Source of the DNA: Marinibaculum sp040216765
GTDB lineage: Bacteria; Pseudomonadota; Alphaproteobacteria; Ferrovibrionales; Ferrovibrionaceae
Reading direction: 5' to 3'
Length of the DNA: 64,000 nucleotides
Assembly: GCA_040216765.1 (NCBI GenBank)
Contig: JAVJON010000029.1
Location: 62,001-126,000, forward strand
A model generated the notes under the pieces. It had not been told where the DNA came from and did no database searches. It saw nothing but the letters and a program-made list of their open reading frames with translations. Positions 1 to 8,375 of the stretch are shown here, piece after piece. Position numbers and translations under genes: made by a program. Position 1 is the stretch's first letter. Each line of letters opens with the position of its first letter.

Positions 1-88
1 CCGCCATGTCGCGCACGAAGATCACCGAATAGTCGATCGCCCGGATCGCCGCGAACGGCGATGCGGGGCGCGGGGGCTGTTCGCTCAT
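1..88 (-). CDS. VOC (glyoxalase-like) family protein, N-terminal fragment
   Basis: The first 29 codons of a minus-strand gene run off the left edge. The reading begins MSEQPPRPASPFAAI and continues into IDYSVIFVRDMA. The pattern 'hydrophobic strand, then VRDM' is how the first beta strand and helix of vicinal-oxygen-chelate (glyoxalase/bleomycin resistance) domains usually begin. The metal ligands and the rest of the domain lie outside the window, so substrate and function cannot be stated. The gene is divergent from the phage gene that starts at 182. It is either the chromosomal flank of the phage segment or an accessory gene within it. Confidence 0.6.
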   Translation of the reverse strand, partial: MSEQPPRPASPFAAIRAIDYSVIFVRDMA

Positions 89-181
89 TGCGGGTCTCTC
101 GCTCTCGGACGGGTCGCCAGCGTAGCGCGCGTGCGGCCGTGCGATCCAGGACCCGATACCCGGCACAGGGAGTGGATGGTA

Positions 182-1699
182 ATGCCCCAGGCGCCCGCCC
201 GGTCGATGTCGATCGCCGCCCCGGTCGGCGGCTGGAACGCCCGCGACGCGCTCGCGGACATGCCGGAGACCGACGCGGTGATCCTGGAGAACTGGTTTCC
301 CGGCACCGACCGGGTCACCCTGCGGCGCGGCTCGGCCACCCATCTGGACGGCCTGCCGGGGCCGGTGGAGAGCCTGCTGGACTATGTCGCCGCCGACGGG
401 TCGGGCGCGCTGTTCGCGGCCAGCGGCGGCGGCATCCATGACGCGACGGCCGGCGGCAGCGCCGGCGCGGCGCTGGTCTCCGGCCTGTCGAACGACCGCT
501 TCCAGTCGGTGCAGGTGCAGACCGCGGGCGGCAAGTACCTGCTGGCGGTGAACGGCGCCGACACTCCGCTGCTCTACGACGGGACGGCCTGGTCGACCGC
601 CAGTGTCACCGGCCCGGCAGCGGCGGACCTGGTCTGGTGCAACCTGCACCAGCGCCGGCTCTGGCTGGGCGAGACCGGCAGCCTGTCGGCCTGGTACCTG
701 GCTGTGAACGCGATCGCCGGCGCGGCGACGGAATTCCCCCTGGGCGGCATCGCCAGCCTGGGCGGCCACCTGATGGCGATGGGCACCTGGAGCCGCGACG
801 GCGGTGCCGGCTCCGACGACGTGGCGCTGTTCCTGACCTCGGAGGGCGAGGCGATCGTCTACCAGGGCACCGACCCGTCCAGCGCCGCGACCTGGTCCCT
901 GGTCGGCGTCTTCCGGATCGGCAAGCCGATCGGCCGGCGCTGCATGATCAAGATGGGCGCCGACCTGGTGATGATCACCCAGGACGGCTATGTCTTCGCC
1001 TCGTCGATCCTGTCGGTGGACCGGGCGCAGGCGGAGCGGGTGGCGCTCAGCCAGCAGATCAACGCCGCGGTCAGCGACGCGGTGCGCGCGCATGGCGGGC
1101 TGTTCGGCTGGCAGGCGATGGCCTATGCCGGCGGCCAGATGCTGATCTTCAACGTGCCGACCTCCGCGACGACGGCACAACAGCATGTCTTCAACACGAT
1201 CACCCGGCGGCCCTGCCGCTTCACCGGCCTGGACGCACTGTGCTGGGCGCTGCTGGACGGGCGGGCGCAGTTCGGCACGGCGGACGGGCGGGTCTGCCTG
1301 TTCGACACCGGCACCGACGATGACGGCAGGGCGATCGCCGGCGATGCGCTGCAGGCGTTCAGCTATTTCCGCAGCCCGGGCCGGGCGAAGGCGTTCAAGC
1401 GGGTGCGGCCGATCTTCCAGAGCCTGCAGAACCCGAGCGCGGCGCTGGACCTGAACCTGGATTTCCAGATCCAGGCGCCCACCGCGGTGGCGGTGCCGGC
1501 GGCCAGCGCGGCAGGCATCTGGGGCAGCTCGAACTGGGGGCAGTTCGCCTGGGGCGGCGGCACCCAGACCTTCAAGGGCTGGCGCAGCCTGCGCGGGCTC
1601 GGCCATGCGGCCAGCCTGCGGGTGCGGGTCTCGTCGGATTCCGTGCGGCCGTCCTGGCTGGCGACGGACTGGCTGTTCGTGCCCGGCGGCCTGGTCTGA
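182..1699 (+). CDS. Phage virion/head-completion-like protein
   Basis: This 505-residue protein opens with MPQAPARSMSIAAPVGG, followed by a 'WNARDALADMP..DAVILENWFP' type segment. That opening is common in large structural proteins of podovirus-like prophages, thought to be head-completion or DNA-stabilisation components. I chose the ATG at 182 because AGGGAG at 167-172 is at good spacing for it, whereas the in-frame ATG at 176 is too close. There is no signal peptide or membrane segment, and the body is rich in Gly, Ala and Trp with repeated short beta-like stretches. It ends in TGATG, so translation is probably coupled to the GNAT gene. The phage assignment rests mainly on context. The exact virion role is inference. 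Confidence 0.6.
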   Translation: MPQAPARSMSIAAPVGGWNARDALADMPETDAVILENWFPGTDRVTLRRGSATHLDGLPGPVESLLDYVAADGSGALFAASGGGIHDATAGGSAGAALVSGLSNDRFQSVQVQTAGGKYLLAVNGADTPLLYDGTAWSTASVTGPAAADLVWCNLHQRRLWLGETGSLSAWYLAVNAIAGAATEFPLGGIASLGGHLMAMGTWSRDGGAGSDDVALFLTSEGEAIVYQGTDPSSAATWSLVGVFRIGKPIGRRCMIKMGADLVMITQDGYVFASSILSVDRAQAERVALSQQINAAVSDAVRAHGGLFGWQAMAYAGGQMLIFNVPTSATTAQQHVFNTITRRPCRFTGLDALCWALLDGRAQFGTADGRVCLFDTGTDDDGRAIAGDALQAFSYFRSPGRAKAFKRVRPIFQSLQNPSAALDLNLDFQIQAPTAVAVPAASAAGIWGSSNWGQFAWGGGTQTFKGWRSLRGLGHAASLRVRVSSDSVRPSWLATDWLFVPGGLV

Positions 1700-2154
1700 T
1701 GGCGGCCCCGCTGCTCCGGTTCGCGGGCGCCCCGGCGGAGAACGACCGGATCGCCGCCTGGACGGCGGCGCGGATCCCGCATGTGGCCGGGTTCGCCCCG
1801 CCGTTCCGCTGCGCCCTGGCGATGGCGCGGGACGGCCCGGTTGCCGGCTTCGTCTTCCACGACTGGCAGGCGCAGGCCGGCACCCTGCAGCTCTCGATGG
1901 CCGCGGACAGCCCGCGCTGGGCGGCCCGCGGCACCCTTGCCGGCCTGTTCCGCTATGCCTTCCGCACGAACGGCGCGAACAAGCTGTGGACCGCCACGCC
2001 GCACCTGTCCGCGCGGGCGCTGCGCTTCAACCGCGGCATCGGCCTGCGCCAGGAGGCGGTGCTGCGGCACCAGTTCGGCCCGGGGTCGCATGCCGTGATC
2101 TGTTCGATGCTGGCGCGCGAATGGCGCGCCTCGCGCTGGTTCGAGAAGGAGTGA
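1699..2154 (+). CDS. Phage-encoded GNAT-fold acetyltransferase-like protein
   Basis: This 151-residue protein has the layout of a GNAT N-acetyltransferase. A central beta segment (GFVFHDWQAQAGTLQLSM) is followed by a helix in the usual acetyl-CoA region (WAARGTLAGLFRYAF), then by a 'TATPHLSARALRFNRGIGL' segment matching the GNAT stretch in which neighbouring residues precede a strand. The canonical R/Q-x-x-G-x-G/A pyrophosphate loop is degenerate (RWAARGTL). Small GNAT-like proteins of this kind are often found among late genes of podovirus-like prophages, where their role is unknown. The start codon overlaps the preceding stop (TGATG), and the next gene begins 3 bases after this one ends. 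Confidence 0.6.
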   Translation: MAAPLLRFAGAPAENDRIAAWTAARIPHVAGFAPPFRCALAMARDGPVAGFVFHDWQAQAGTLQLSMAADSPRWAARGTLAGLFRYAFRTNGANKLWTATPHLSARALRFNRGIGLRQEAVLRHQFGPGSHAVICSMLAREWRASRWFEKE

Positions 2155-2157
2155 GAG

Positions 2158-4026
2158 ATGGGCAAGTCATCCCCCAGCATGCCGGCGCCGCCGGACCCGG
2201 CGGCCGCCGCGCAGGCGCAGGGCGCCGCCAACCTGGACGCCGCCCGCCAGGCGGCGCAGCTGAACCGCTACGACGTCTACACGCCCTATGGCGCGCAGAC
2301 CTGGCAACAGGCCTACAGCCCGCAGGACCGGGCCGCGCTGGACCGCTGGCAGCAGGAGATGGACGGCTATACCGCCAATGTCCTGCCGGCCTGGACGGCG
2401 GCGCAGCAGGCGGGGGCGCCGCAGGCGGCCTCGGGCCAGTACATCGAGAATTCCGACCAGGGGTGGCACAGCCCCGGCGGCGGGCAGCAGGCCCCGGCCG
2501 GCCCGATGCCGGCGCCGCCGCAGCGGCCGGATGTCCATCCCGGCCAATGGACGCAGACCATCGCGCTGACACCGGACGGACAGGCCAACCTGGACCTGCA
2601 GAACCGGCTGACCAACCAGGCGCTGAGCTTCGGCAACGACCAGGTCGGCCGGGTCGCCGGCACGGTCGGGCAGCCGCTGAGCTTCGCAGATGCCCCGCCG
2701 ACGGTGCCGGGGGTCGGCCAGACGATCGGCGGCGCGCCCGGCATCGGGGCGGATGCGCAGGCCCGCTTCCTGGAACTCAGCCGGCAGCTGCAGGGGGCGG
2801 ATCCGCAGCAGGTCGCGCGGGCGCAGCAGCAGTTCTTTGCCGGGCTGGACGCCGGCGATGTCGGCGGCATCGTCCGCGACAACCCGCAGCTGCAGGGCAT
2901 GGCGCTGGGCAATGCCGGGCAGCGCCTGGCGATGCTGTACGGCCCCGGCGAGGGCGGCGCCATGCAGCGCTGGACCGCCGGCGTGCAGGGCCTGATGGCC
3001 CAGGGCATGGACGTGGCGGCGGCGCATAACCAGGTGCTGGGGCAGATGTCGGGCGGCGATCTCGCGCAGATCCTGCAGGACCCGAACGCGGCGACCTACG
3101 GCGCGGCGGCGCGGGGCGCGATCGCCCAGCGCGCCGACCAGCTGGCCGCGGCGGCGAACCGGCCCGACCAGGGCGCGGGGGCGGTGCAGCGCCGGCTCGA
3201 CCTCGCGCGGCTGCCGGCGATGCCGCGCATCGATGCCGCGCCGCAGGCGACGGGTCCCTGGCTGCAGGCCCAGGGTCAGGGTGCGGGCCCGGGTGCCGGC
3301 CCCTACGGCCTGGACCTGTCCCGGCAGGGCATCGAGGACGCCCTGTACCGGCGGGCGGCGGCGCGGCTCGACCCGCAATGGCAGCAGCAGGAGCAGGCGC
3401 TCGCCGCGCAGCTGGCGAACCAGGGCATCCCCATCGGGTCGGCGGCCTACGACGCGGAGATGGACCGCTTCGCCCGGGCACGCAACGACGCCTATGCCGC
3501 GGCGACGAACGACGCGATCCTCGCCGGCGGCGGTGAGCAGTCGCGGCTGTTCGGGCTCGGCCTCGCCGGCCGCCAGCAGGGCTTCGACGAGGCCCTGGCC
3601 GGCGCGACCTTCGCCAACGCCGCCCAGGGCCAGGCCTACGGGCAGGCGCGCGATACGCGCGCGCAGATCTTCAACGAGGGCATGACCGTCGCGCAGCAGG
3701 ATTTCTACCAGCAGCAGCAGAACGCCGCACTGCAGAACGCGGCCCGCCAGCAGGCGATCCAGGAGCAGCTGCTGCTGCGCAACCAGCCGATCAACGAGCT
3801 GGTCGCCCTGCTGGGCACCTCGGGCGGCGTGCAGATGCCGCAGTTCGGTGCGCCGGCGGCGATCGGCGTGGCCGCCCCCGATGTCATGGGCGCGACCTAC
3901 GATTCCTATGCCGGGCAGATGAATGCCTACAACGCGGCGCAGCAGCGCAACGCGGCCGGCATGCAGGGACTGGGGAGCCTGCTGGGCACCGGCCTGCGGG
4001 CGGCGGCCAGCGGTGGCTGGTTCTAG
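2158..4026 (+). CDS. Large Ala/Gln/Gly-rich phage virion protein
   Basis: This 622-residue protein is dominated by Ala, Gln and Gly, with long stretches that should form helices or coiled coil (Gln-rich segments near residues 400-480 and 510-545). It has no signal peptide, and its only hydrophobic stretch is a weak one near the C-terminus. Start: ATG at 2158, preceded by AAGGAGTGAG. Its position between the head-type protein and the tail-fibre genes, together with its size and composition, resembles internal (ejection) or tail-associated proteins of podovirus-like phages. I recognise no enzymatic motif. Function is inferred from composition and gene order only. Confidence 0.5.
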   Translation: MGKSSPSMPAPPDPAAAAQAQGAANLDAARQAAQLNRYDVYTPYGAQTWQQAYSPQDRAALDRWQQEMDGYTANVLPAWTAAQQAGAPQAASGQYIENSDQGWHSPGGGQQAPAGPMPAPPQRPDVHPGQWTQTIALTPDGQANLDLQNRLTNQALSFGNDQVGRVAGTVGQPLSFADAPPTVPGVGQTIGGAPGIGADAQARFLELSRQLQGADPQQVARAQQQFFAGLDAGDVGGIVRDNPQLQGMALGNAGQRLAMLYGPGEGGAMQRWTAGVQGLMAQGMDVAAAHNQVLGQMSGGDLAQILQDPNAATYGAAARGAIAQRADQLAAAANRPDQGAGAVQRRLDLARLPAMPRIDAAPQATGPWLQAQGQGAGPGAGPYGLDLSRQGIEDALYRRAAARLDPQWQQQEQALAAQLANQGIPIGSAAYDAEMDRFARARNDAYAAATNDAILAGGGEQSRLFGLGLAGRQQGFDEALAGATFANAAQGQAYGQARDTRAQIFNEGMTVAQQDFYQQQQNAALQNAARQQAIQEQLLLRNQPINELVALLGTSGGVQMPQFGAPAAIGVAAPDVMGATYDSYAGQMNAYNAAQQRNAAGMQGLGSLLGTGLRAAASGGWF

Positions 4027-4116
4027 GCGGCGCGGCCCCGCGCCCCGCCTGCATCCGCCGGCCACGAAGACCGCACCTGCGGCCGCCTGCGGGCGGCATT
4101 TTCATGAGGGATCGCC

Positions 4117-4731
4117 ATGGCATTCAGCGGCGGGACATTCTCCCTGCTCACCGCATCCAGCGCCTATCAGACCGGCCAGACGGCGGACGGCGCGGCGCTG
4201 TACCTGGAACTGGCCGGCATCGCGGCGGGCCTGTCGGCCTGCCTGCTGAAGGACGGCTCGCAGAGCCCGACGGCCGACCTCACCCTTGCCGGGTACCGGC
4301 TGACGAATCTCGGGAATGCGAGCGCCTCGACCGACGCGGTGAACCGGCAGACCGCGGATGGGCGGTACGCGCGGCTGTCGGGATTCACCATGGCCGGGGC
4401 GGCGCTCGGCGACGGCAATGCGGCCAGCGGCTTCGTCACCGGCGACCTGGCCGAGGTCACGGCGTCGACCCTGGCCACCGGCGCGGCGCATCTGGGCAAG
4501 TGGGTGAACATCACCCATGGCACCGGCTGCACGGTGACCCTGCACGACCTGCCGGGCGAGGGGGCGGAGATCGGCTTCATCCAGCGCGGCGCCGGGGCGA
4601 TCACCTTTGCGGTGGCCTCCGGCACCCTGCGCACCCGCGGCAGCCTGAACAAGTCCGGCGGGCAATATGCCGGCGTCGTCGCGATCCACCGCGACGGCGA
4701 GTGGCATCTGTTCGGGGACCGGACGTCATGA
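4117..4731 (+). CDS. Phage tail/fibre-like structural protein
   Basis: This 204-residue protein contains 'GYRLTNLGNASASTDAVNRQTAD', a pattern widespread in phage tail fibres, where a short 'ltnlg.P.dp.DAvnk' segment links the shaft to the tip. The C-terminal half is beta-rich (GTGCTVTLHDL, GAGAITFAVASG), as expected for a small receptor-contact or chaperone domain. ATG at 4117 follows GAGGGATCGCC. Its stop overlaps the start of the glycine-rich gene (ATGA), so the two are probably co-translated as parts of the adsorption apparatus. Assignment as tail fibre is inference from the motif and the neighbours. Confidence 0.6.
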   Translation: MAFSGGTFSLLTASSAYQTGQTADGAALYLELAGIAAGLSACLLKDGSQSPTADLTLAGYRLTNLGNASASTDAVNRQTADGRYARLSGFTMAGAALGDGNAASGFVTGDLAEVTASTLATGAAHLGKWVNITHGTGCTVTLHDLPGEGAEIGFIQRGAGAITFAVASGTLRTRGSLNKSGGQYAGVVAIHRDGEWHLFGDRTS

Positions 4732-5468
4732 TGCCGTTTGGCGTGGCGGCTGCGGTCCATGCCGGCGGCGTCGCGCTGCTGAACACGATCGCCTACACAT
4801 CGGGGTCCGGCACCTACGCAGTCCCGGCCGGGGTCACGCGGATCGTCGTCACCCTCATCGGCGGCGGCGGGTCCGGCGGGGACTCGACGTTGAACACTGG
4901 CGGCGGCGGCGGCGGCGGGTGCGCTCAGGTGCAGATCGAAGTCACGCCGAGCGACACTTTCGACTACATCGTGGGTGTCGGGGGGGCGCCAGGAAACGGT
5001 GGGCAATCCACATTCTCCCCAAAGACCTGGGGCGGCGGATCGTGGTCTGGAATGTCGGCCGGTGGTGGCCTTGCGGCAGACGGAACAAATAACAGCTTTG
5101 GCGGTGCCGGCGGGACACCCAATGTCAGCGTGAACGTTAATGTCACTACCCTTGCCCAGATGGCGGGCGGCAGTGGCGGTGACGCGCTCCCAACGGGCTT
5201 TGGCGGTGGGGGCGGCGGCGGTGCCGGAGCGAGCCCGGCAGGCGACGGCGCCGATGGCAGCGACGTTCCCGGCACGTCGGGTGGCCCAGGTGGGGCGGGC
5301 GGGACGGGCGTCACTCCAGGTGGCAGCGGCGGGACAGGCGGCAACAACAGCCCAAACACAGTAGGCAGCGACGGCTCCAACTACGGAGCTGGGGGCGGCG
5401 GTGCGGCCGGTGCCGCCGGCGCCGGTAACGGCGCGGGAGGGCTGGTTCGCATAGATGAGTACGGGTGA
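4728..5468 (+). CDS. Glycine-rich phage tail-tip/fibre protein
   Basis: This 246-residue protein starts with MMPFGVAAAVHAGG, then a beta sandwich-like region ('YTSGSGTYAVPAGVTRIVVTLIGGGGSGG'-type) matching the glycine-rich domain seen at the ends of phage fibres and in some bacterial surface proteins. From residue about 55 to the end it is largely Gly runs (GGGGGGG, GGGGGGGAGA) interrupted by short polar segments, as in polyglycine-sandwich receptor-binding tips. The start codon overlaps the previous stop (ATGA at 4728-4731). Codon choice becomes less GC-biased in the middle, as often seen in host-range genes. It probably recognises the host surface. The receptor is unknown. Confidence 0.6.
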   Translation: MMPFGVAAAVHAGGVALLNTIAYTSGSGTYAVPAGVTRIVVTLIGGGGSGGDSTLNTGGGGGGGCAQVQIEVTPSDTFDYIVGVGGAPGNGGQSTFSPKTWGGGSWSGMSAGGGLAADGTNNSFGGAGGTPNVSVNVNVTTLAQMAGGSGGDALPTGFGGGGGGGAGASPAGDGADGSDVPGTSGGPGGAGGTGVTPGGSGGTGGNNSPNTVGSDGSNYGAGGGGAAGAAGAGNGAGGLVRIDEYG

Positions 5469-5469
5469 G

Positions 5470-6480
5470 CTAAACTTCGCCCCATCCGAACGTGCGGATC
5501 ATACGGCCTGGCAGAAGGTTGTTCATCAATATTTGGGCAGGTCGCGGCATGACCTCTTGCCATTCGTCATTAGAGCCTTGCCGAAAATGTCCTATGCCCG
5601 GCTCTGGCTCCGGGACACCCGCGATGGAGTCGGGGACGTAGCCGAACGGTTGTAGGATTGTGCGTATGGTCTGTAAGCCGTCGGATTGCAGTTGAGCCTG
5701 ATCAGTGAAGGTTATTTGGAACCGAGGGTCGCGTTCTGCGGTGGCCATCCACTGCGCGATCCATCGCAGGCAAGCGGTGTAGAAATGGTCAGCATGCCAC
5801 GTGAATTGCTGTTCGTGGGATAGGCCGTCAAAGCCTGGCGGCGGGTGCGGATCCACGAGGTAGCGCAAATGGGTGGCGGGTCCGCTCATGCGGGTTCGGT
5901 AGAAATGCGCCCATGAGGCCGTCGCCTGCCGTGGGTCGCGAACGTGGACATGAATATGGCGGATGCCGGCCGCGGCCAGGGCATTCAGGTTGTGCTCCGA
6001 AGCGTCCATGTGGGTTTGCGCAATCGCCCCGCCGCGAGCGAACAGCCGGATCGATTCAGTCAACGAGTAGTCATTCGGAAACCGCCGAAGGCTGATCTGG
6101 ATGTGAGGCACCTTCAGCAAGGTAGAGATCACCTGTTGCAGATAAACGCTACCGGACTTCGGAAGGGTAATGAGTAGGATCGGCGGTTCGCCGCGTTCAA
6201 CGGCCTCCGCATGCAGTTTTTGTTCTAACGATGTCCAAAGAGATGTGCCCGACGCAGTAATGGTGTTATGAAGTAAAGTAGCCGTTTCGAATTCGTGCAC
6301 CTTGGAAAATCGGGTGTAAAATGGCGAATCGACTTTAGTATGGTAGAATCCGCTGCGAAGAAACTCTTCCGTCCTCCGAAAAACGTGATCTTCGCCATAT
6401 TCGGCAAGCTCAGTGCCAATGTTCTCCACAAAGCGGTTGAAATCTTCTGAGCTGAGGTTAGACAAATCCAACACCTCCAT
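5470..6480 (-). CDS. Sulfotransferase family protein
   Basis: A sulfotransferase-fold protein of about 336 residues. It has the 5'-phosphosulfate-binding loop 'LITLPKSGSVYLQQV' and, further on, 'VHVRDPRQATASWAHF', which matches the 3'-phosphate-binding R...S segment of PAPS-dependent sulfotransferases. Start is uncertain: ATG at 6480 (MEVLDLSNLSSEDF) gives a natural N-terminus, while in-frame ATG codons at 6528 and 6597 would extend it. No strong ribosome site was seen for any of them. Base composition is visibly lower in GC than the neighbours and the gene opposes the surrounding phage genes, so it looks like acquired cargo. It may modify a host surface glycan. That role is speculation. Confidence 0.75.
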   Translation of the reverse strand: MEVLDLSNLSSEDFNRFVENIGTELAEYGEDHVFRRTEEFLRSGFYHTKVDSPFYTRFSKVHEFETATLLHNTITASGTSLWTSLEQKLHAEAVERGEPPILLITLPKSGSVYLQQVISTLLKVPHIQISLRRFPNDYSLTESIRLFARGGAIAQTHMDASEHNLNALAAAGIRHIHVHVRDPRQATASWAHFYRTRMSGPATHLRYLVDPHPPPGFDGLSHEQQFTWHADHFYTACLRWIAQWMATAERDPRFQITFTDQAQLQSDGLQTIRTILQPFGYVPDSIAGVPEPEPGIGHFRQGSNDEWQEVMPRPAQILMNNLLPGRMIRTFGWGEV

Positions 6481-6528
6481 CAGACAGGTCGCGCGACGCC
6501 CCGGCAGGGTTTGAAAAAGACCAATCAT

Positions 6529-6849
6529 CGCGGCCCGGCCTAGCAGACCAGGATGACATCCTGGAAGCCGGGAAGGATATCTTCGCTCTCGCCGCATATC
6601 GCAACCGGCCGATCTGCCGACCCAGCAGTGCCCCTGGTGTCGCAGATCCAGCTGCCGCGCGAAACCCTGATCGACAGGCGCGGTGCCGCATCACGGTCCT
6701 GACGACGCAAGGCCGCCGGCCGACCGTCTCGGAGACCTGGCGGGCGACCGCCTTTACCGGAACAGCCTGACCCGCACCCGGTGCGGGCGACCCGCTCGTC
6801 CCGTAGCCGACCTGACCGCCAGCCACCAAAGCCGGAGGGAGCTTTCGCC
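6529..6849. other. Intergenic region, no convincing gene
   Basis: About 320 bases between the sulfotransferase gene and the secreted-protein gene. GC is mixed, and one minus-strand frame stays open but has no ribosome site or recognisable protein. The right end carries the GGAGGGAG ribosome site of the next gene. No promoter or RNA is clear. Confidence 0.5.
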
Positions 6850-7182
6850 ATGACACATGTTGCGCGATGGATTGCGGGCGCCTGCCTGCTGTCGGGGGCG
6901 GCAGTCTGCCCTCCGGCGCAGGCGCAGGTACCGTGCCGGCCCCTGGCCATCGGGGATGCCCAGCTGCGCGAGAGGTACGGCGAGGTGCCGGTCGGCGCCG
7001 GCGTGTCGAACGGCCGCCTGGTGATGCTCTACACCGCACGCGACCCCGGCGCGGGGGCCGGGGCAGGCGGCTCCACCTGGACAATCGTGATCGTCGACCC
7101 GGCGCGCGGTGTCATGTGCGGCCTGGCGGCCGGCGACGGATGGGAGGATATCGAGCCCCCGGCAGCGGGAGACCCGGCCTGA
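6850..7182 (+). CDS. Small secreted protein of unknown function
   Basis: This 110-residue protein has a clear signal peptide (MTHVARWIAGACLLSGAAV, cleavage probably after AQA near residue 26). The mature part is about 85 residues with two cysteines (near the new N-terminus and in 'GVMCGL'), which could pair. Start: ATG 6850 after GGAGGGAG at 6834-6841. It overlaps the following membrane-protein gene by TGATG, which places it in the lysis-type cassette. I do not recognise the family. A spanin-like or periplasmic role next to the lysis genes is possible but not shown by sequence. Confidence 0.6.
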   Translation: MTHVARWIAGACLLSGAAVCPPAQAQVPCRPLAIGDAQLRERYGEVPVGAGVSNGRLVMLYTARDPGAGAGAGGSTWTIVIVDPARGVMCGLAAGDGWEDIEPPAAGDPA

Positions 7183-7451
7183 TGGCCGGCGAGGATCACG
7201 AGGCGCGACGCATGGCGGCAACGGCAATGCAGAAGATCCAGGGCCACGAGGACCGCTGCACCGAGCGCTGGATGGAGGCGCGCAAGTCCCTGGACGAACT
7301 GCAGCGCCGCTGGTGGTGGCTGCTGACCGGGATCATCGGCGCGATGGGGGCCGGCACGGTGGGCTTCTTCGCGCTGTGGATGGAGCTTCAGAAAACCCTG
7401 ACGACGATCCAGATCACCCTGTCGCTGCTGCCGAAGGCGGCCGGGGGATGA
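7182..7451 (+). CDS. Small single-span membrane protein, holin-like
   Basis: This 89-residue protein has a charged helical N-terminal half (residues 1-45, ending LDELQRRWWWLL), one transmembrane helix (about residues 44-64, LTGIIGAMGAGTVGFFALWM) and a short amphipathic tail. That is the layout of small phage membrane proteins next to endolysins, such as holins or accessory lysis proteins. Start and stop overlap both neighbours (TGATG upstream, ATGA downstream), so the secreted protein, this protein and the peptidase are translationally coupled. The function is inferred from topology and neighbours. Confidence 0.55.
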   Translation: MAGEDHEARRMAATAMQKIQGHEDRCTERWMEARKSLDELQRRWWWLLTGIIGAMGAGTVGFFALWMELQKTLTTIQITLSLLPKAAGG

Positions 7452-7846
7452 GGGGCCTCTATGCGCGCCCGCATTTCCGCTGGGACGAACTGCGCTGCCG
7501 GGGCTGCGACGGCTCCTGCCCCTACAGCCAGGGCGGCCGGCCGATCGCCAATCCGACGGAGGCCGCGCTGGACAAGCTGGAGGCGCTGCGGCGGGCCGTG
7601 GCGGTGCCGCTGCAGGTGAATTCGGCGTCGCGCTGCCCGCTGCACAATGCGCGGGTCGGCGGCGCGCCGCTCAGCCAGCACCGGGCAACCGGGAGGGTGC
7701 AATCCACCGCCTTCGACATCCTGCTGGGCGGGGTGCCGAAGGCGGTGCTGGTCGCTGCGGCAGCATCGGTCGGGTTCGGCGGAATCGGGATCAACTACCG
7801 GTCGTTCGTGCATGTCGACGACCGCGGACGAAGGGCGAGGTGGTGA
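7448..7846 (+). CDS. Peptidase M15-family endolysin
   Basis: This 132-residue protein resembles the D-Ala-D-Ala carboxypeptidase-like M15 endolysins. Candidate zinc ligands are His78 (in PLSQH), Asp90 (in STAFDI) and His122 (in FVHVDDRG), with the usual Ser-x-His arrangement before the first ligand. There is no signal peptide, so export would need a holin, consistent with membrane proteins on both sides. It has a few extra residues between the first His and Asp compared with the common SxHxxGxAxD spacing. It probably cleaves peptidoglycan stem peptides during lysis. Start ATG at 7448 overlaps the previous stop. Confidence 0.75.
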   Translation: MRGLYARPHFRWDELRCRGCDGSCPYSQGGRPIANPTEAALDKLEALRRAVAVPLQVNSASRCPLHNARVGGAPLSQHRATGRVQSTAFDILLGGVPKAVLVAAAASVGFGGIGINYRSFVHVDDRGRRARW

Positions 7847-7847
7847 G

Positions 7848-8309
7848 ATGCTGGAAATGCTGTTCTCGGCGCTGTTCGGCGGCGCCACCGGGCTGCTCGG
7901 CACCCTGGTCGGCAAGATCTTCGGCTGGCTGGAACTGCGCGAGCGCCGCCGCTCGATGCTGATCGAGCAGGCGCATGAGCTGGCGCTGTTCGACAGGCAG
8001 GCGGCGCTGCGGCAGACCGAGATGGAAAGCGAGCGCGCGCTGGCGGAGACCGCGGCCTGGCAGGCCGGCCGGACCGCCAGCTATCGCCACGACATCGCGG
8101 CCGGCGAGACCTATCGCTGGGTCGCCGCGATCATCCGGCTCACCCGGCCGGCGCTGACCCTGCTGCTGCTGGGCCTGACCGGCCTGGTCTTCCTGCGGGT
8201 CGCCGACCTGGGCATCCAGGCGGAGATCGTCAACCAGATCGTCTTCCTGGCCAGCATGGCCGTCGCCTGGTGGTTCGGCGACCGGGCGCCCCGGCAGGCG
8301 CGGCGCTAG
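7848..8309 (+). CDS. Holin-like membrane protein (3-TM GTA/phage holin type)
   Basis: This 153-residue protein has a hydrophobic amphipathic N-terminus (LFSALFGGATGLLGTLVGKIF), a long charged helix (residues 25-85) and two C-terminal membrane helices (around LTLLLLGLTGLVFL and IVFLASMAVAWWF). That architecture matches the three-TM holin family found beside lysis genes in gene-transfer agents and tailed phages of Alphaproteobacteria. GGTGAG lies directly upstream of the ATG at 7848, and it follows the M15 endolysin by 1 base. It is the last phage-type gene in this block. Confidence 0.6.
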   Translation: MLEMLFSALFGGATGLLGTLVGKIFGWLELRERRRSMLIEQAHELALFDRQAALRQTEMESERALAETAAWQAGRTASYRHDIAAGETYRWVAAIIRLTRPALTLLLLGLTGLVFLRVADLGIQAEIVNQIVFLASMAVAWWFGDRAPRQARR

Positions 8310-8375
8310 GTATTCCTGCTGAAGAGCTTGTACCCTTGGGGTGCATTCTGAAGGCTGGCCGGGAAGCCGTGTCCC

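Noticed and set aside
2167..4065. A 632-codon minus-strand open frame opposite the Ala/Gln-rich phage protein
   Set aside because: Shadow of the plus-strand gene, which has proper start, ribosome site and gene order.
6540..6950. Minus-strand 136-codon open frame between sulfotransferase and secreted protein genes
   Set aside because: Overlaps the start of the secreted-protein gene on the other strand and has no start context.
8310..8375. Prophage attachment site at the right end of the lysis genes
   Set aside because: No tRNA, integrase or matching direct repeat was found within the window.
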